The position numbers and the translations under genes are program-made. 64,000 bases of DNA from Bretschneidera sinensis (lineage: Eukaryota; Streptophyta; Magnoliopsida; Brassicales; Akaniaceae), in assembly GCA_023935145.1 (NCBI GenBank), contig CM043700.1:40466620-40530619 (forward strand), read 5' to 3'. The notes under the pieces were generated by a model. It worked only from the letters and a program-made list of their open reading frames with translations. It was not told the DNA's origin and made no database searches. Shown here piece after piece: positions 10,881 through 27,481 of the stretch. Within the stretch, counting starts at the first letter, position 1. Each line of letters opens with the position of its first letter.

Positions 10881-12540
10881 TCTCCTCAATGCTGGGTATG
10901 ACAAGTGTTTCGAGTTTGATTGCTCATGTGGATTCGAGCTGTCGAGAAGAAACGAGCCGAGCTAAGGAATTAGCTTTTGAGTTTTCGGCCCGAGGGACCT
11001 GGTCGATTTGGAACCTTTTGAATTTGGCAATGTGTTATTTGACCTTTGCTAAGTATCGGACAATCTTCTCTCCTCGGGCCTCGAACTCTCCGTTGACTTA
11101 GTTTACCACCAGTTGCGAGTCGTTGTATGTATTGAGGACCTCTACGGATAACACCTGTGTTAGCTTCATCCTGGCCAATAAGGCTTCATATTCTACCTTA
11201 TTGTTTAAGGTTTTAAATCCAAACCTCACAGTGTACTCAATAGTGAAGCCGTCCGGGCCACCTAGGATGAGTTTGGCACTGCTTCCGGCTTCGCTGGAGG
11301 ATTCATCGACGTGGAGCGTCCATTGAGGGACTTCTTTGGTCCTATCGAGATCCAGGGTGGGATCTTCTTGAATCGAGAGTGTGGTTTCCACAATAAAATC
11401 AGCTAAGGCCTGGGCTTTGATAGCCGTTCGAGGTCAGTAAAGGATGTCGAACTCACTGAGCTCTACCGACCACTTGACCGTTCTTCCGGAGACATCTAGT
11501 TTGTGGAGTACTTGCTGAAGGGGCTAATCAGTCAGAAGGATGATTGTGTGGGCTTGAAAGTATGGTCTGAGCTTATGGGCCGTGATCAGAAGTGTGTACG
11601 TCATTTTCTCCACAGGAAGATATCTTGTTTTCGCATCGTAGAGAACGTTGCTCACATAGTATACGGGTTTTTGGACACCCACTTCCTCCTGAATTAGGAT
11701 GGAGGCCACCACCTCATGCCCCGCTGAGAGGTATAGGAAAAAGTATTCACCCATGACGGGTTTGGTAAGCAAGAGTGGTGAACTTAAGTATTTCTTTAGG
11801 TCTCCAAAGGCTTCTTGACAATCTTCAGACTAGAAGAAGCCTTTCGTCTTTCTGATAGCTTTAAAGAATGGGAGACATTTTTCTGCGGATTTTGACATGA
11901 ATCGGCTCAAAGCTGCTATTCGCCCATTGAGTCGCTGAACCTCTTGCACGGTCTAGGGTGATTTCATGCTGAGGACAACCTTTATCTTTTCGAGGTTCGC
12001 CTCGATGCCCCTTTGTGTTACCATGAAGCCGAGAAACTTTCCTCTGATGACCCCGAAAGCGCACTTAGATAGATTTAGCTTCATTTGATGGCACCTAAAG
12101 GCTTTGAAGGCTTCTTTCAGGTCACTTTTGTGGTCCTTAGCCTCGGTGCTCTTTACCAGCATATTGTCTACGTAGGCCTCCATGTTCCAGCCTATCTGTT
12201 CTCGAAAAATCTTATTTACCAAACTTTAATAGGTGGCTCCCACGTTCTTCAACCGGATGGCATAACTTTATAGCAATAGAGCCCTTGTCCCATGATAAAG
12301 GCTGTTTTCTCCTGGTCAGGCCTGTACATAAGGATCTGGTTATATCCAGAGTAAGCATCCATAAATGTTAAGAGCTCGTGCCCTGAGGTCGCATCGACGA
12401 GTTGGTCAATCTTGGGCAAAAGGAAGCTATCTTTTGGACAAGCTTTATTCAGATCCGAGAAGTCGATGCAAATCCGCCATTTGCCACTAGCTTTCTTTAC
12501 CATTACCACGTTGGATACCCATTAAGGGTAGTCCGCTTCA
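10881..12540 (-). pseudogene. Element D reverse transcriptase and RNase H, degenerate
   Basis: Read on the minus strand, RT begins with MVMVKKASGKWRICIDFSDL (about 12509), followed by LPKIDQLVDATSGHELL and FMDAYSGYNQI. The catalytic box reads YVDNMLVKS (about 12170), where an active enzyme has YVDD, so the second catalytic Asp is lost. RNase H follows with LYLSAGHEVVASILIQEE, a THKLRPYFQAH block and WTLHVDESSSEAGSSAKLIL. The sequence runs to the AGTTA duplication at 10876-10880, where element C interrupts it. Stops and frame shifts occur near 12240, 11940, 11830 and 11430. Homologous intact order is seen in elements A and F. Confidence 0.8.
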
Positions 12541-13500
12541 CGAATAAAGTTGGCCGTGAGTAGCTTATCTACTTCGACCTGGAAGGCAGTTTGTCGTTTG
12601 GGTGTGAACAATCTCTTTTTTTGAATGATCGGTTTGTGGTTTGGGTCCACATTTAACTTATGCACGATCACCTCTAGGCTGATCCGGGGCATGTCTGTCG
12701 CTAACCAGGCAAAAAGGTCATGGTTCTCTTGGAGGTGGACGAGCAGGGGCTCTTTGAGATTTTCAGGGAGATTAAAGCCGATTTGGATGGTTCAGGAGGC
12801 AACCTCTCCGAGGGCTATTGCAGTCAATTCTTCCATCGACCGGTCGCGTGGGCTCCTCCTTTCGTCCCTAAGGTTGTCCAACTTGAGCGGTAGGGGCCCT
12901 TCTGCCTTCTTTTACTACGCTGAGATAGAAAGACCTAGAGATCTGCTGGTCTCCCCTAACTTCACCCACTCCACCTTCGGTCGGGAACTTCACTTTTGAG
13001 TGATATGTGGAGACAACCGTTCGGAGCCTGTTGAGAGTGGGTCAGCCTAGGATCATGTTATAGGACGAGGGCTGTCAGACGATTAGGAAAGTAGTCTGTA
13101 TGGTGGTTGCCCGTAGGGCTGTTCCTGCGGTCACCGAGAGAACTATGCTACCCTCCGCAAACACCGGGCCCCTCGAGAAGCCATAGAGCTGGGTGAAGAT
13201 CAGCTTCAGTCGAGAGTCTCCCAACTACATCTGTTAGAAAGCATCATAGAACAGGATGTCGGCTGAACTCTCGTTGTCAACTAGGACGTGTCTGACCTCG
13301 TGGTTGGACACGATGAGAGATATGACCAAGGCATCGTCGTGCGGAGTCTGGACTCCCTCCAGGTCCTCGTTCTAAAAGGTGATGGTTAAATCCTCATTTC
13401 GTCTCTTTTGGGGTCCGGTGATTGAAGCAGGACCATCCTATTCCGATTAGAGGGACGCTCAGGACTCCTTCGAGGTCGCCCCGCGAATTTCTCCGACCGA
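12541..13500 (-). pseudogene. Element D protease and spacer to RT, degenerate
   Basis: Minus-strand translation in several frames gives pieces equivalent to the aspartic protease and linker region of A and F. The blocks around 13030-13330 align in order with those elements: hydrophobic 'NHEVRHVLV' type sequence, then a DNESSADILF-like active-site region, then the pattern for 'YNMILGRPTL'. No single open frame survives. The assignment rests on position between gag and RT and on similarity to the two sister elements. Confidence 0.5.
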
Positions 13501-13519
13501 GGCCCAATGAATTCTTTTA

Positions 13520-14806
13520 GCTACCCTTTGCTGATGAGGGCTTCTATCTGGTACTTTAATGCTTTGTAATCTTCTGTGGCGTGCCCGTGGTTCCTGTGGA
13601 AATGACACCATTTCCCTCAGCCCTCATTGAGGTGCAGTGGTTTGGGAGGCCACTGCAAAATCGCCTTGTCTTGGATCTGCATCAAGACATCAGTTCTGGA
13701 TGCATTGAGAGGAGTAAAGCTTCTGTAGGGCCTGGGGACCCTGGGTTTATCCTCGCGGTAAGGTCGTCTGATTGGTTCCTGACGCGGGATGGCAGGCCCT
13801 TCCTTTTTCTTTCGGTGTCCCCTTCCCACTTTCTCCGGAAGACCTGGTCATCCTCCGTCAGCATGTATTTCTCAGCTCGAGCCAAGTTTCATTCATGTTG
13901 CCGGGTGGCCGCCTGGTAAGTTTTGAGCTGAAGATCCCGGATCTCAACCCATTCTTGAATGCTAGCATTTGGACACTGAGGTCGAGGTCGGGGATCTCCC
14001 AGGCCGCCGAATTGAACCTTGATATGTAGGCTCGGAGTTTTTCTCTTTTTAACTAGACGATGTTAAACAGGGACTCCGAGGTCTTCTTGGGACCCTTGCT
14101 TCTAAGGAAATGTGAGGCGAAGGCATAACTTAACTTTTTGAACGTGTGGATGCCTTTTAGTTACAAACGAGAATACCATGTCCCGGCCACCTTCTCAAGA
14201 GTGAAGGGGAAAGCTCGACACATTACGAGATCGGAATGCCGGTGGAGTATCATCGTGGTTTTGTAGTGTTGGAGGTGGTCCAGGGGTCCGTGGAACCATC
14301 ATAGGGTTTGATTTGTGGCATTTGGAAGTTCGGCGGGAGAGGAGCCTCAAGAACCTCCTGAGTGAAGAGAGGGTCCTGGATGTTGAGCTCGTCCATGGCA
14401 CTATGGCTACGGCCCTTGAGCACCTCATTGATTCATCATTCTATGTCCTCCATTCGCCTTCTGAGGCCCTCACTGCTCTCGAACGAGGGTCTTTCTCTAG
14501 ATTTAGCCATCTGGGATGGGGAGGACTCCGCTGCGGAACAGCCGTCGGCAAAGGGTCTACGACTGGCAGAGCCGGTGGGGGTGGGGTCCAGCCATGACTG
14601 GCGAGAGAAGGTTGGCGGGCCCTTCTGTGAACCTCGGCGGCCAGGTCAGCCACCAGCTGTGAGAGTTCCACGAATTGTGCTCGGAGCGTAGCCATGTTGG
14701 GGCTTGCGTCGGGTTCGGCTGAGGAACTTGATCCGGACCGATAGATGTGAGTACTAGCCTTTGCTACTCCTTTACTGGCGTCCTTAGCGGTGTGCTTAGG
14801 TGGCAT
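13520..14806 (-). pseudogene. Element D gag, degenerate
   Basis: The start is at 14806 (MPPKHTAKDASKG), 72 bases inside the LTR end. The first 121 codons are open and are Ser/Ala/Pro-rich. Matching positions in A and F also start with MPP or MPL and a basic stretch. After a frame change near 14440 the gag body continues in pieces. Near 13530-13620 there is a zinc-knuckle-like pattern ([14 protein letters not shown]) matching CCFHKSYGHDTEEC of element F. No continuous capsid protein can be made. Confidence 0.65.
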
Positions 14807-14878
14807 GACAACTGATGAGTTCTTTAAACTTCTTCGCTTTTACTGTTTAGCGAGAGATGGTGGTTGCGCCAATCTGTT

Positions 14879-15322
14879 GATGCCAAAAATAGGTTTGCTG
14901 AGTTGGAGGCCAGGCCTCAAGGAGATCTGCACAGGGGAGAAGACATGAGCTAAAGGGTCGCCGGAGGAGGTGACTCCGAGGATGCTCCAAAGCTTTTATT
15001 AGTGTAAGATAAGGTGTAGGTGAATAACAACTTTCCCTTTTTTAAGTTTAAAAGAATCTGCTCTTTTTGGAATGCGCACCTGAGTCTCTGAGGCGGCCTT
15101 TCATCTAGGGCGGTGATGACGTGTAGGCCCAGCTGTGTGGGCAATGATTCCCAGAAGGCCCAGCTCTGTGGCCTTGTTGTCTTGGCTAGGGGCCTTCCAT
15201 GTATGAGATGGCCCTTGTGTTAAGAGCGGTGTGACCCGGAGGGCGGTGATGACCTGGAGTCCAGCTGTCCGAGCCTGGGTCATCCGTGTGTAGATCTGCT
15301 GTCTATCCTTGGGATGGTCCAC
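14879..15322 (-). repeat. 5' LTR of element D (approximate outer end)
   Basis: The inner end is clear: on the minus strand the LTR finishes GGCATCAACA, followed by GATTGGCGC, as in F (59615-59633). The outer end is inferred from a TGGACCATCC start at about 15322 and from the resumption of PMD coding sequence at about 15344. No partner LTR exists to confirm it. Confidence 0.55.
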
Positions 15323-15343
15323 GTATCGTCTTCTTATTGGGTG

Positions 15344-16213
15344 TGTGTTTTTTAGCAGTATCACAAATATTGAAAAGAGGCATGCTTCAGTTGCAGCAAG
15401 TTTGAAGAAGCCTAAAACATTGTTACATGCTTCAAACAAAGCTAAAACTCAAGGAGACAATTTTCCAGTTAGACCTAAAACTGAAACTTTGCCTGAGATC
15501 AAAACGAGGATGATTCGTGATTGGAGTGATGAGTTTGAGAATCCAGTAGGGTTGAAACATCAAGCCACTGTTTCAAGCAGGACTACTACTGTTAAATCAA
15601 GTTTTTCGCCATCAGTTAAGGCGAAAAAGACTGAGGTTGATTGCTATAAGAGCTGTGTCCTTCCAAGATTAAGAGACAGACATCTCTAGATTCTATAGAT
15701 TTGGATCATATCCCTCTTTCTGAAAGATTAAAATTTCGCACGAATGTTGCGAAGAGAAGAATTAGTGATCATAAAGCTTCTGCATACAGCCAATCTGGAG
15801 GAAAACTTGTGTCTTCAAGCATTCGCAATGAAAATGTTAGAAACAGAAAGTTCTTCACCACAACAGAAGCAAGGATTTCACAAAGCAAAACAACTGTTTT
15901 GTCATCTGATCAAATTGGGGCTAAAGAAGGGAAAAGAAAGGATGGTGATTTTGCTAGAAAACTGAAGAGGGTTGCTGAAGAAGGGATGAATTCTGCCTAT
16001 AAAGAAAGCAGCAGGACAAAAGAAGCTAAAGGGCCTTTGAAGATTCCTATGTGTTATGATGATTACATGAAGAAGAACAAGTTCAATTCAGGAAATTGGA
16101 AGGAATGTTCTGAGGCTGGAGATCAAAGTATTAGGAGTTTAACAAGAGTGCAGACGACGCTCGATCAAGGAATTGCATGTCCAAGAAAGAGAAAAAAATC
16201 TTGTGGTTGGTAG
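15344..16213 (+). pseudogene. Plant mobile domain (PMD) gene, 3' part
   Basis: The sequence resumes just after TTTTTTAGCAG, which could be a native intron acceptor, so the retrotransposon may have landed in or beside an intron. It encodes the Lys/Ser-rich C-terminal tail typical of this gene type: KRHASVAASLKKPKTLL, then PEIKTRMIRDWSDEFENP, then PLSERLKFRTNVAKRR, ending KRKKSCGW with TAG at 16211-16213. A frame change near 15655 joins the frame ending at 15689 to the one that runs from about 15658. The link to the 5' part is inferred from order, strand and the PMD-like tail, since no protein alignment was run. Confidence 0.6.
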
Positions 16214-16529
16214 CACCTTGTTGTTTATTTTGTTAATTTTGTGTTTTTCTGTTGTTGTTTTTGGGGGTTCACTCAGCAAGTAGCTGTTTTGTATTTTTCA
16301 GCTCAAAATTTCTTTGTAAAGATGCGTTCAAGACTTGCAACTAGACTTTGTTCATTTTCAGTGAAAATTATGTTCAGAAACTTGATTTAAAATAAAAGGA
16401 ATTGATTTACAGAAACTTGTCAATGTCTGAATAAAATGGAAGACATAATCAATCCTGAATTCCTCGTACCAAATCGAAATCTAAATAAACTATGATTTGG
16501 TTACTGGGTTTGCAGAGGAATAATGTACT

Positions 16530-16715
16530 GATACAAACATTCAATTTTCCATGGGGTGAAGTGACAATCACCCTAGACGATATGATTATTTTCTGTGGGT
16601 TACTCTGCTTTGGGTTCCCCTGTTTTTAACCCTCTAGAAGATAGAGAATTGAGAGAAATCAACGAAAAACTCGTTGAAGCTCAATATACTGAGGAATTCT
16701 TATTAGCATAAGATA
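16530..16715 (+). pseudogene. Second PMD fragment
   Basis: A short degenerate copy of the PMD core: FNFPWGEVTITLDDMII, then after a frame change a GYSALGSPVF-like block and LREINEKLVEAQYTEEF. It corresponds to the region at 2095-2260 of the main PMD gene and lacks both ends. It probably derives from a tandem duplication or an earlier rearrangement of the neighbouring gene. Confidence 0.6.
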
Positions 16716-18003
16716 TTTTTGCACCTGGTGGAAATTTTACTGGTAATTTTTTTAAACTTTATTGATATTATTAATTGAGTATATACGGTCGTTACTAGTA
16801 AATTTTTTCAAAATTATCAATTAAGTTTTCACCCGATACAAAAATAAGTTTTACGTCCTATAGAAACAAGAATTTATCTGATACAAGACAGCTTGTGGTT
16901 TTGAAAATGGTTTTTAATAAAACAATTATGAGCTCCCAAGATTAAAAAAAAAATAATTGATTACTAAAAACATATTTTCTGTTTTATTAATATTTTTTGA
17001 AATCATTATGTTTTTAGAGTGAGTAATGTTAATTATACCACGTTTAGGTTAACATGAGTAATTCGACAACATGTGGTGATACTAAACTATTAAAAGAATA
17101 ATTTTACTTTTGAAAAACACTATAGTGAGTGAGTGTCCATTTTTATAGTTCATTTTGACGGTTTGAATTTCAAAATACTTAAAATATACTCACCATCAAA
17201 GCAGACCAATCAAAAACATAAACTAATGAGAAAACATACGAGGACATTAGCAAATTTTCACAATTGGGATTTTCTGAAACCAAACACATTCATAGTAACT
17301 TAATTTTTTTTTTCTGCATATTTGAGAAATCATTACATATTGAAAGGGATGAATAGTTTAGAAAAATTAAAATCATAAAAACAAATCCAAAAATAAAATC
17401 CTCGTTGGAATATTGCTCTGTTGCAGCAATGTTGATATCTCTCTCATCATCCATGTTCACTTCCTCTAAGCTCATGTTTTCTTGGCCAGACCTCTGAATT
17501 TAAATGTTTTTGTTATTTTCATGAGTATGGTTCCGTATGGGCTGCACATCAAAGATTGGTTCCTTATGAGTACAACTTTTTTTTAAACCTTTTCTTCAAA
17601 TTATCCAACTCCTTGTTTTTTATTCGACAAATGACATATTCATCCTGCCATGCACAACAAAAAAGTAAAATTAAAAAAATAATCTAATTAAAGAGATCAT
17701 GTAGGAAAATATAAAAAATAAATAGTTATATTTTTTTATCAAATATATGCTACTTGCTTCATTTCATTTTCATTATCGTGTACTAATTTTCTAATTAAAT
17801 GATTGATTTTTTTTTTAAATTTAAAGCAATAACGCATATAACAAATCTTCCTCTAAAAAAAGTATATAAAAATCTTAAATGTAATTTTCAAAATTATATA
17901 TAATTAATGTAAATCTATTAAAAGTATTTCAAAAAATCAATTGGCACATCAGGCATCACGAGCTGACAATCACTTATAAACAGTCAAATCACATCATTTT
18001 TAG
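16716..18003. other. AT-rich intergenic region
   Basis: Nothing codes convincingly here. Short frames lack codon bias or recognisable motifs. The base composition is strongly AT-rich, with several A and T runs. Confidence 0.6.
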
Positions 18004-18180
18004 AAGGAGAAGTTCTTGTTTAGCATACTGTCATAAGAGATACATGACACAATAATTCATCTCACCCTTAAATCATATGAGAAAAGAGAGAATAAAAGAT
18101 ATTTTATTTTCATTCAAGGGTGAGATGGACCTTTGTGACATGTATTTCTCATGGTACTGTGCTAGATAAGAATTTTTCCT
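18004..18180. mobile_element. Foldback MITE-like element
   Basis: Two arms of about 69 bp (18004-18072 and 18112-18180) are inverted copies with roughly four-fifths matching positions by eye, around a loop of about 40 bp. The shared arm features are AGGAGAAGTTCTTG at the tip, then TACATGACAC and ATCTCACCCTTAAAT at the loop side. It has no coding capacity. I could not fix a target duplication, so the superfamily is unknown. Confidence 0.6.
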
Positions 18181-22402
<4,222 letters not shown>

Positions 22403-23607
22403 TCTTCCCCTCTCTCGAATTCCACATGGAGCAAGCATTATGCTAATAAATTTCTCAATTAAAGTTTACATTTATAAGATGTAACATCTTCTAGATTGAA
22501 CACTGATGATGTCTTTCACTGAAAATCTAAAGATGACAAGATGAATACATTTTCTGAACTTTAACTAATATTTTTCCAGTAAAATGAAATATTAATGATC
22601 TTGGACGAGAAAATGGCACAAGTATATTGATAGTTGTTGTATTCTTAGGCTAGGCCCTAAGAATGTAGTTTACGATGTTTGTCTTTCTGGAGTTTGATTT
22701 GACTGAGATGGAAGGTAGTTTATCGGCATTGTTGATTGGGATGAACTAGTACTGCATTTAGAAGGGAGATGGAGGTAGGTTCAGAAAGAGAGAGAGGGGC
22801 AGGTTGAGGTAGACTTAGCCAAGTGAAAGGGTCAGCTGAGCTGCTTGAGCATAGAATTAAAAAGAATGGATTCTCTTGGGGACTTATGTGATGATTTAAC
22901 CCATACTCATTGTCCAAGGCCTATGATTATGTGCTCTTGCTTGATCACTTCTTGCTTACTCTCTTCCACATAATGAGGGATGTTTATAGGGGGTTAACGT
23001 ACATTCATACAACTATCACGATGTTTGATTGCACAAAATGGTGATATGACAACTGACACATCAATCTTTTCTAACATAACATAACCTATTACATGGGTAA
23101 AAAATTTCATAAGTTGGTTTTACTATTTAATTCTCTCTTTACCTTATCTCTCGATTTAGCTACTATGAAATCCGAAGGATGTGCAACTAACACAAAGATA
23201 ACACTTGAAAAATAACAAGAAATTAGCACTTGATTTAGAGGAAAGAAGAGCCAAAAATGAACCAATTTATAAGATATTCGAGTTTGAGTTAATAGGGCAC
23301 GAAGACATGAAAGAATCTTAGCTAGCACACATTTTCACCTTGGTCTAAGCCAAGCCTACAGTGGAACTTTATTTAAGGGGTATCGGGTTTAGTGCACACC
23401 ATTCTTCTGCTCATTCATCATTCATTAAAAGCCCTAATGCGTAGTCAAACATAGGATCCATCAAAGTAGAAGTTAACAAATTAAGAGATTGAAAAAATAA
23501 ACGTGGTATAAAATATTAAACCCTAATTCATGTTCCTAATGTAATCCTAATACTTCATGGCATGTTGTCAAACAATTGAACCAAGCAAAACTAAACGTGT
23601 AATGATT
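22403..23607. other. Intergenic region downstream of the carboxypeptidase gene
   Basis: Contains the likely 3' UTR, but nothing else codes convincingly. Confidence 0.5.
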
Positions 23608-23873
23608 TATGCATGAATAACCGTGGTTTTGCAGCAGGGTGGAAACCTTAATTAGGGCGCCTTAAGCTCCTTATAAATACTCTCTATGTACTGAACATCT
23701 CTATGTACTGAAAGCACATTGTAACGAGAGATTTAAGAGGTTGATTATAATGAAACTTCTTGTGGGATATAGCTCTATTTTGGGTGAATCTGGATATATC
23801 GTGTCTTATTATTTTCTTTCTGTTTATTATTCGTGTGATTGGCAGGTCTCGAATCGTTCAATAATCCTTATAT
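23608..23873 (+). repeat. LTR-like remnant, copy 1
   Basis: Shares a clear run of similarity with 55740-55967. Shared blocks are CCGTGGTTTTGCAGCAG, TTATAAATACTCTCTATGTACTG, ATTGTAACGAGAGATTT and ATTCGTGTGATT. The order of TATAAATA box, short transcribed part and T-rich tail resembles a Ty1/copia LTR or TRIM. This copy has a small internal duplication of CTCTATGTACTGAA. No internal domain is present. Confidence 0.5.
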
Positions 23874-26800
23874 GATGCAACCCTAAACATATAATTCTTA
23901 CATGATGTAACCCTAAAACATATAACCCGTATTATGTCATATTCATGATTTTTATTCAAGAAGTAAAATAATTGTAAAAAGCTAGAGCCATGATGAACAC
24001 AAACCTTAAATTGGGGTTTAATATGCAAGTTTCATTTAAAAATAAATTGAATTTTATAATTGAATCCATACCCAACAGAGTGTTTGAGAAGAATACTGGA
24101 AGAAAAAAAGAGGAAGAGAAAATCGAGAGAGATAATTAATGAAAAAAAATCAATGTTTTCATCACATGTTTGATAATTATGATAGAAATGTGAGAGGAAA
24201 TAAAGAAATGATCAAAAAAATAGTTTATTTTAATTTGGAAGGATTATGATTTATATATATAGAAAAAAAATCAATTCATTCACTTCTCTTTTCAAAAAAA
24301 AAAATAAAAAAATGTTTGTCTAACCATTATTTATAAAATGTATAACATGACAAGAATTATTTTTAGCCATCAGAAAAAAAAAAAATTATCCTTTTCTTTT
24401 TTCTCGTATCATCTTATAATAAAAAATATTTTTATATTATATATCTTTCATAAGTTAGAATTAAACAAAAATTTCTCCTTTTATATTTTACTGAATAAAA
24501 TTGCAATGATGAAAATTGCTTTCCATTCATTTCTCTCTCTCACTCTCTCTCTCTCTTCGTTCATTAAAAGTTTTCATCTATCTTTCTCTTCTTTCATTAA
24601 AAGTTTCCATCCAATCATTGACCAGTGTAGCTACAAATATACACCATTTAATTGATAGTACAATTATTATTTTATTTTCCATTTTTGCACTAGAAAATAT
24701 TACTGTACTACTTCAAATGAGAGGCAGGAACAACATCTAGTTAAATTACCAATAAACGCTTCCTCCCACCTTTGATTCCTTTGGTTGTCCTTTGGCTAGG
24801 CTTACATTATTGTCATAAAAAAAATAGAATAAATGGTACCTACAAACATATGAAGATTTATAGTTTATTTAGTCATGAATCTACTTCTTTAAAGAAGCTC
24901 AACAATTTTTAGGACCTTCAAAGTGTACCAGTTTGAATTGAAGATTGGGTACAAAGATAAGCAGCAGTGTGAGTATATATATATATATAAAAGGTTGTTA
25001 CTAGCTTAGACTTGCAATCCACAAATTTCAATTAATTATTAGAAAATCATGCTGTCGGCTATTTTGAAGTTTGTCCTATCTTCATGTGACAAAAATTAAT
25101 GTATGACATGTATCACGAGAATCATTTTAATTACTGTATTTGATCTAAAAATTATTGAGTTTATGTTGATCAATGTTTTTTTATATGAGAGGACAATAAT
25201 ATGCTGCCTTCGGTAATATTGTAATATTGGAGGTAGAATTATGATTTTTCTCACAAGTAAAAAAGAAACTTTATTATTAATTTCGGGATTAGTTTGATTA
25301 TGAAATTTTCGATACATTGATTAAAAAAAGAAGATTGAATCTGAATCTCCTATATAAAAAACTCAAAGATAACAAATAGATAAAAAAATCCGAGTTAGAA
25401 AAATTAAACTGCAAAACTTGACAAATAGATTCATAAGATGCATGCATACTTTGAAAAACAAATACTATAAAAAAAGAAATGTTCAACAAAAAATGCAGAT
25501 AATTTTTTGATACATAACTTGCTCAATGACAAGATAATGAGGATGCCAAGCTTAGTAATCAGAAAAGGAGCAACCAATGATTAGCATCTAATTAATTACC
25601 TAAGTTATGATCAATTCGAGTCCACGTTGGATTTAAGTTGATCGAGGAATGGATAAAGATATCAGGAAACTATAATATAATCATTAAATTCTTTCTAAAT
25701 TTGTACTTTCAAAAGTATTGTTTCGGATTAGAAATACTTCAGCACTGACATGACTGCCAAGTGGAATTAATCTATACTTAACATACTTAAGCTAATCCAT
25801 TTACAAGTTGCACAACTTTCTCCTACTTTTCTGCAGAATTCTCAAGTACAGTACCAAGTTCCGTGATTAACTAAGCAAGCGTCAATATCATATGCATCCT
25901 ATAAACTACTTTGTTTTCATGCAATCCAGGTGATAGCATAAAACAGAAGTTAAAACATACTAAAAAATTACTAAATTCAGGTCATAACTGTCTTGTTTAA
26001 TTAGAAAACATATCAAGGCACATGATCCAAATGGAGACATGGGGTGGATAAGCTAGTTTCAGTAATGTTGGTGTGGTGCTCAGCAGTATTGCTTTTTAAT
26101 AATATACATATACTTCATCTCTAAGGCCTGATTCTCACTTAGTGTCTTCTCAAGATTTTAATGCTTACCTCAAAAGCCCAATTGCTCATCCCAACCCTTT
26201 TAATGCACTCTGCAGACCTGCTGTTCAACTGTCAACAGAAAATATTCTCAATTTGTCATTGACTTGGTTTTGTCCAAGGAAGTAAATAACAATCCCAAGC
26301 CACAATGCATTAACTTGTTCAACTTAAAACACATCACACAATGAAACCCGGATATGACTGGCACACCAGACAACCTGTGTCCATTCTCATATAGTCTATG
26401 TTACATGGATTTTTTTTACTTTATCATGTCGTACTCGTATCTGATTTTCGATATTCGGATAAAAATATGATACTTAGACACTCCAAATTAAAACAAAACT
26501 CACGAAAAATTACAAAAAAATATATGAGTCCGACACTCAGACACATACCTGTTTCCGACACTCATACCGGTGTCTAAATAACATAACATATAGTCACTAA
26601 CTCAGCTCTTGTTTCACTTCCAATTTGAGGAAAAATTAGTGAGCTGAAAGTGGTTTAGGAATTCATTATGTAAACAGAAGGAACTAAATTGCTATTTGCC
26701 AAGACAATTCCTATTCCTATTAACGTAATTAGGCCTGCAATGTGTAACCAGAGATGAAAAGTAAGCAATTGAGGTCATGTTCTCTATACTGAGGGAAATT

Positions 26801-27298
26801 AATCAGTGGCTTATAGTAACTTAACATGGCCACCATTAACCAAAAAAAGCTTTTTATTCACTAAAATCACTAGTCCATGCTACTAACATATCAAAATATG
26901 ACATCCTCAAAACAAGAAGATTCGGCATTCACCAGGTAACAATCATTACATCCTTAACAAATCAAAACTGACAGCAATGTGTTATCATTTTCCACTTACA
27001 AGATAGAAGTTGAAGTAAATGTTGTCACTCTTCTTCATCAACTAGTACTAAGATAATTATTGCAGATCATGAACTTGGTAATGCCCTGCCAACAAGATTA
27101 TCCCAAATGAAAATCACAAATTTAACACATTTAAAGCCTTATAACCACAAAAATCAATACAGAACCCAAGCAAAAACACTCACCTCCTCTGGTCCAACCA
27201 GAAAGATAAGCAACAAACTCCAGAGCACAGACATCAAGACACAAACACCATTCAATTACAGACCAAGAACTACAAATTAAATAGTAACACAAAAATTA
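23874..27298. other. AT-rich intergenic region
   Basis: No supported gene. Contains long A/T tracts around 24100-24700, a CT microsatellite near 24535-24562 and an AT dinucleotide run near 24978-24990. The stretch 26400-26580 has repeated GACACTC / GTGTC motifs, suggesting a short inverted or dispersed repeat. The last few hundred bases probably include the 3' UTR of the INP1-like gene. Confidence 0.5.
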
Positions 27299-27481
27299 TC
27301 AAAAACCAAAGTTCAATTCCCTGCTTTTTGGCATCTTGCACCTTTCAAATTCACTGAGCAATATTGGGTCCCTAAACCCAACAAGAAATTGGGCTAGACC
27401 TTCAAGAAACAGAGTGGCCTGGTAAATACTTGTCGCGCCAACAATCTCCATGATCACACTCCTCCTCAACCTATTGGCATC
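27299..27481 (-). pseudogene. INP1: INP1-like DOG1-domain gene, 3' part, separated by insertion of element A
   Basis: The minus-strand frame ANRLRRSVIMEIVGAT, then LFLEGLAQFLVGFRDPILL, ends ELNFGF with a stop at 27299-27301. It continues exactly in frame from the 5' part at 53692-54395 once the 26.2-kb insertion and one copy of the 5-bp duplication are set aside. The combined length is then 293 codons plus stop, fitting a single-exon INP1. INP1 is a plant-specific DOG1-domain protein needed to form pollen apertures. The symbol is from recognition of the sequence, not a search. Confidence 0.75.
27477..27481. repeat. Target site duplication of element A, left copy
   Basis: GCATC, repeated at 53692-53696 directly after the right LTR. 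Confidence 0.9.

Larger units (their letters stand above)
3105..15322 (-). mobile_element. Element D: 3'-truncated Tat-lineage Ty3/gypsy LTR retrotransposon, host of element C
   Basis: Read on the minus strand, the order is 5' LTR (about 15322-14879), gag (from 14806), protease, RT, RNase H, then integrase (5431-4224) after the nested element C. An additional gene of opposite polarity follows (+ strand, 3105-4052). This layout, with an antisense extra ORF between integrase and the 3' LTR, is known for the Tat lineage. The left end has no LTR. The element stops inside the antisense ORF where PMD coding sequence begins, so its 3' end was lost. Without a left LTR no target duplication can be tested. 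Stops, frameshifts and lost catalytic residues make it inactive. Confidence 0.75.

Noticed and set aside
24338..24740. Overlapping Ser/Leu/Phe-rich frames
   Set aside because: They are translations of a CT microsatellite and A/T runs.
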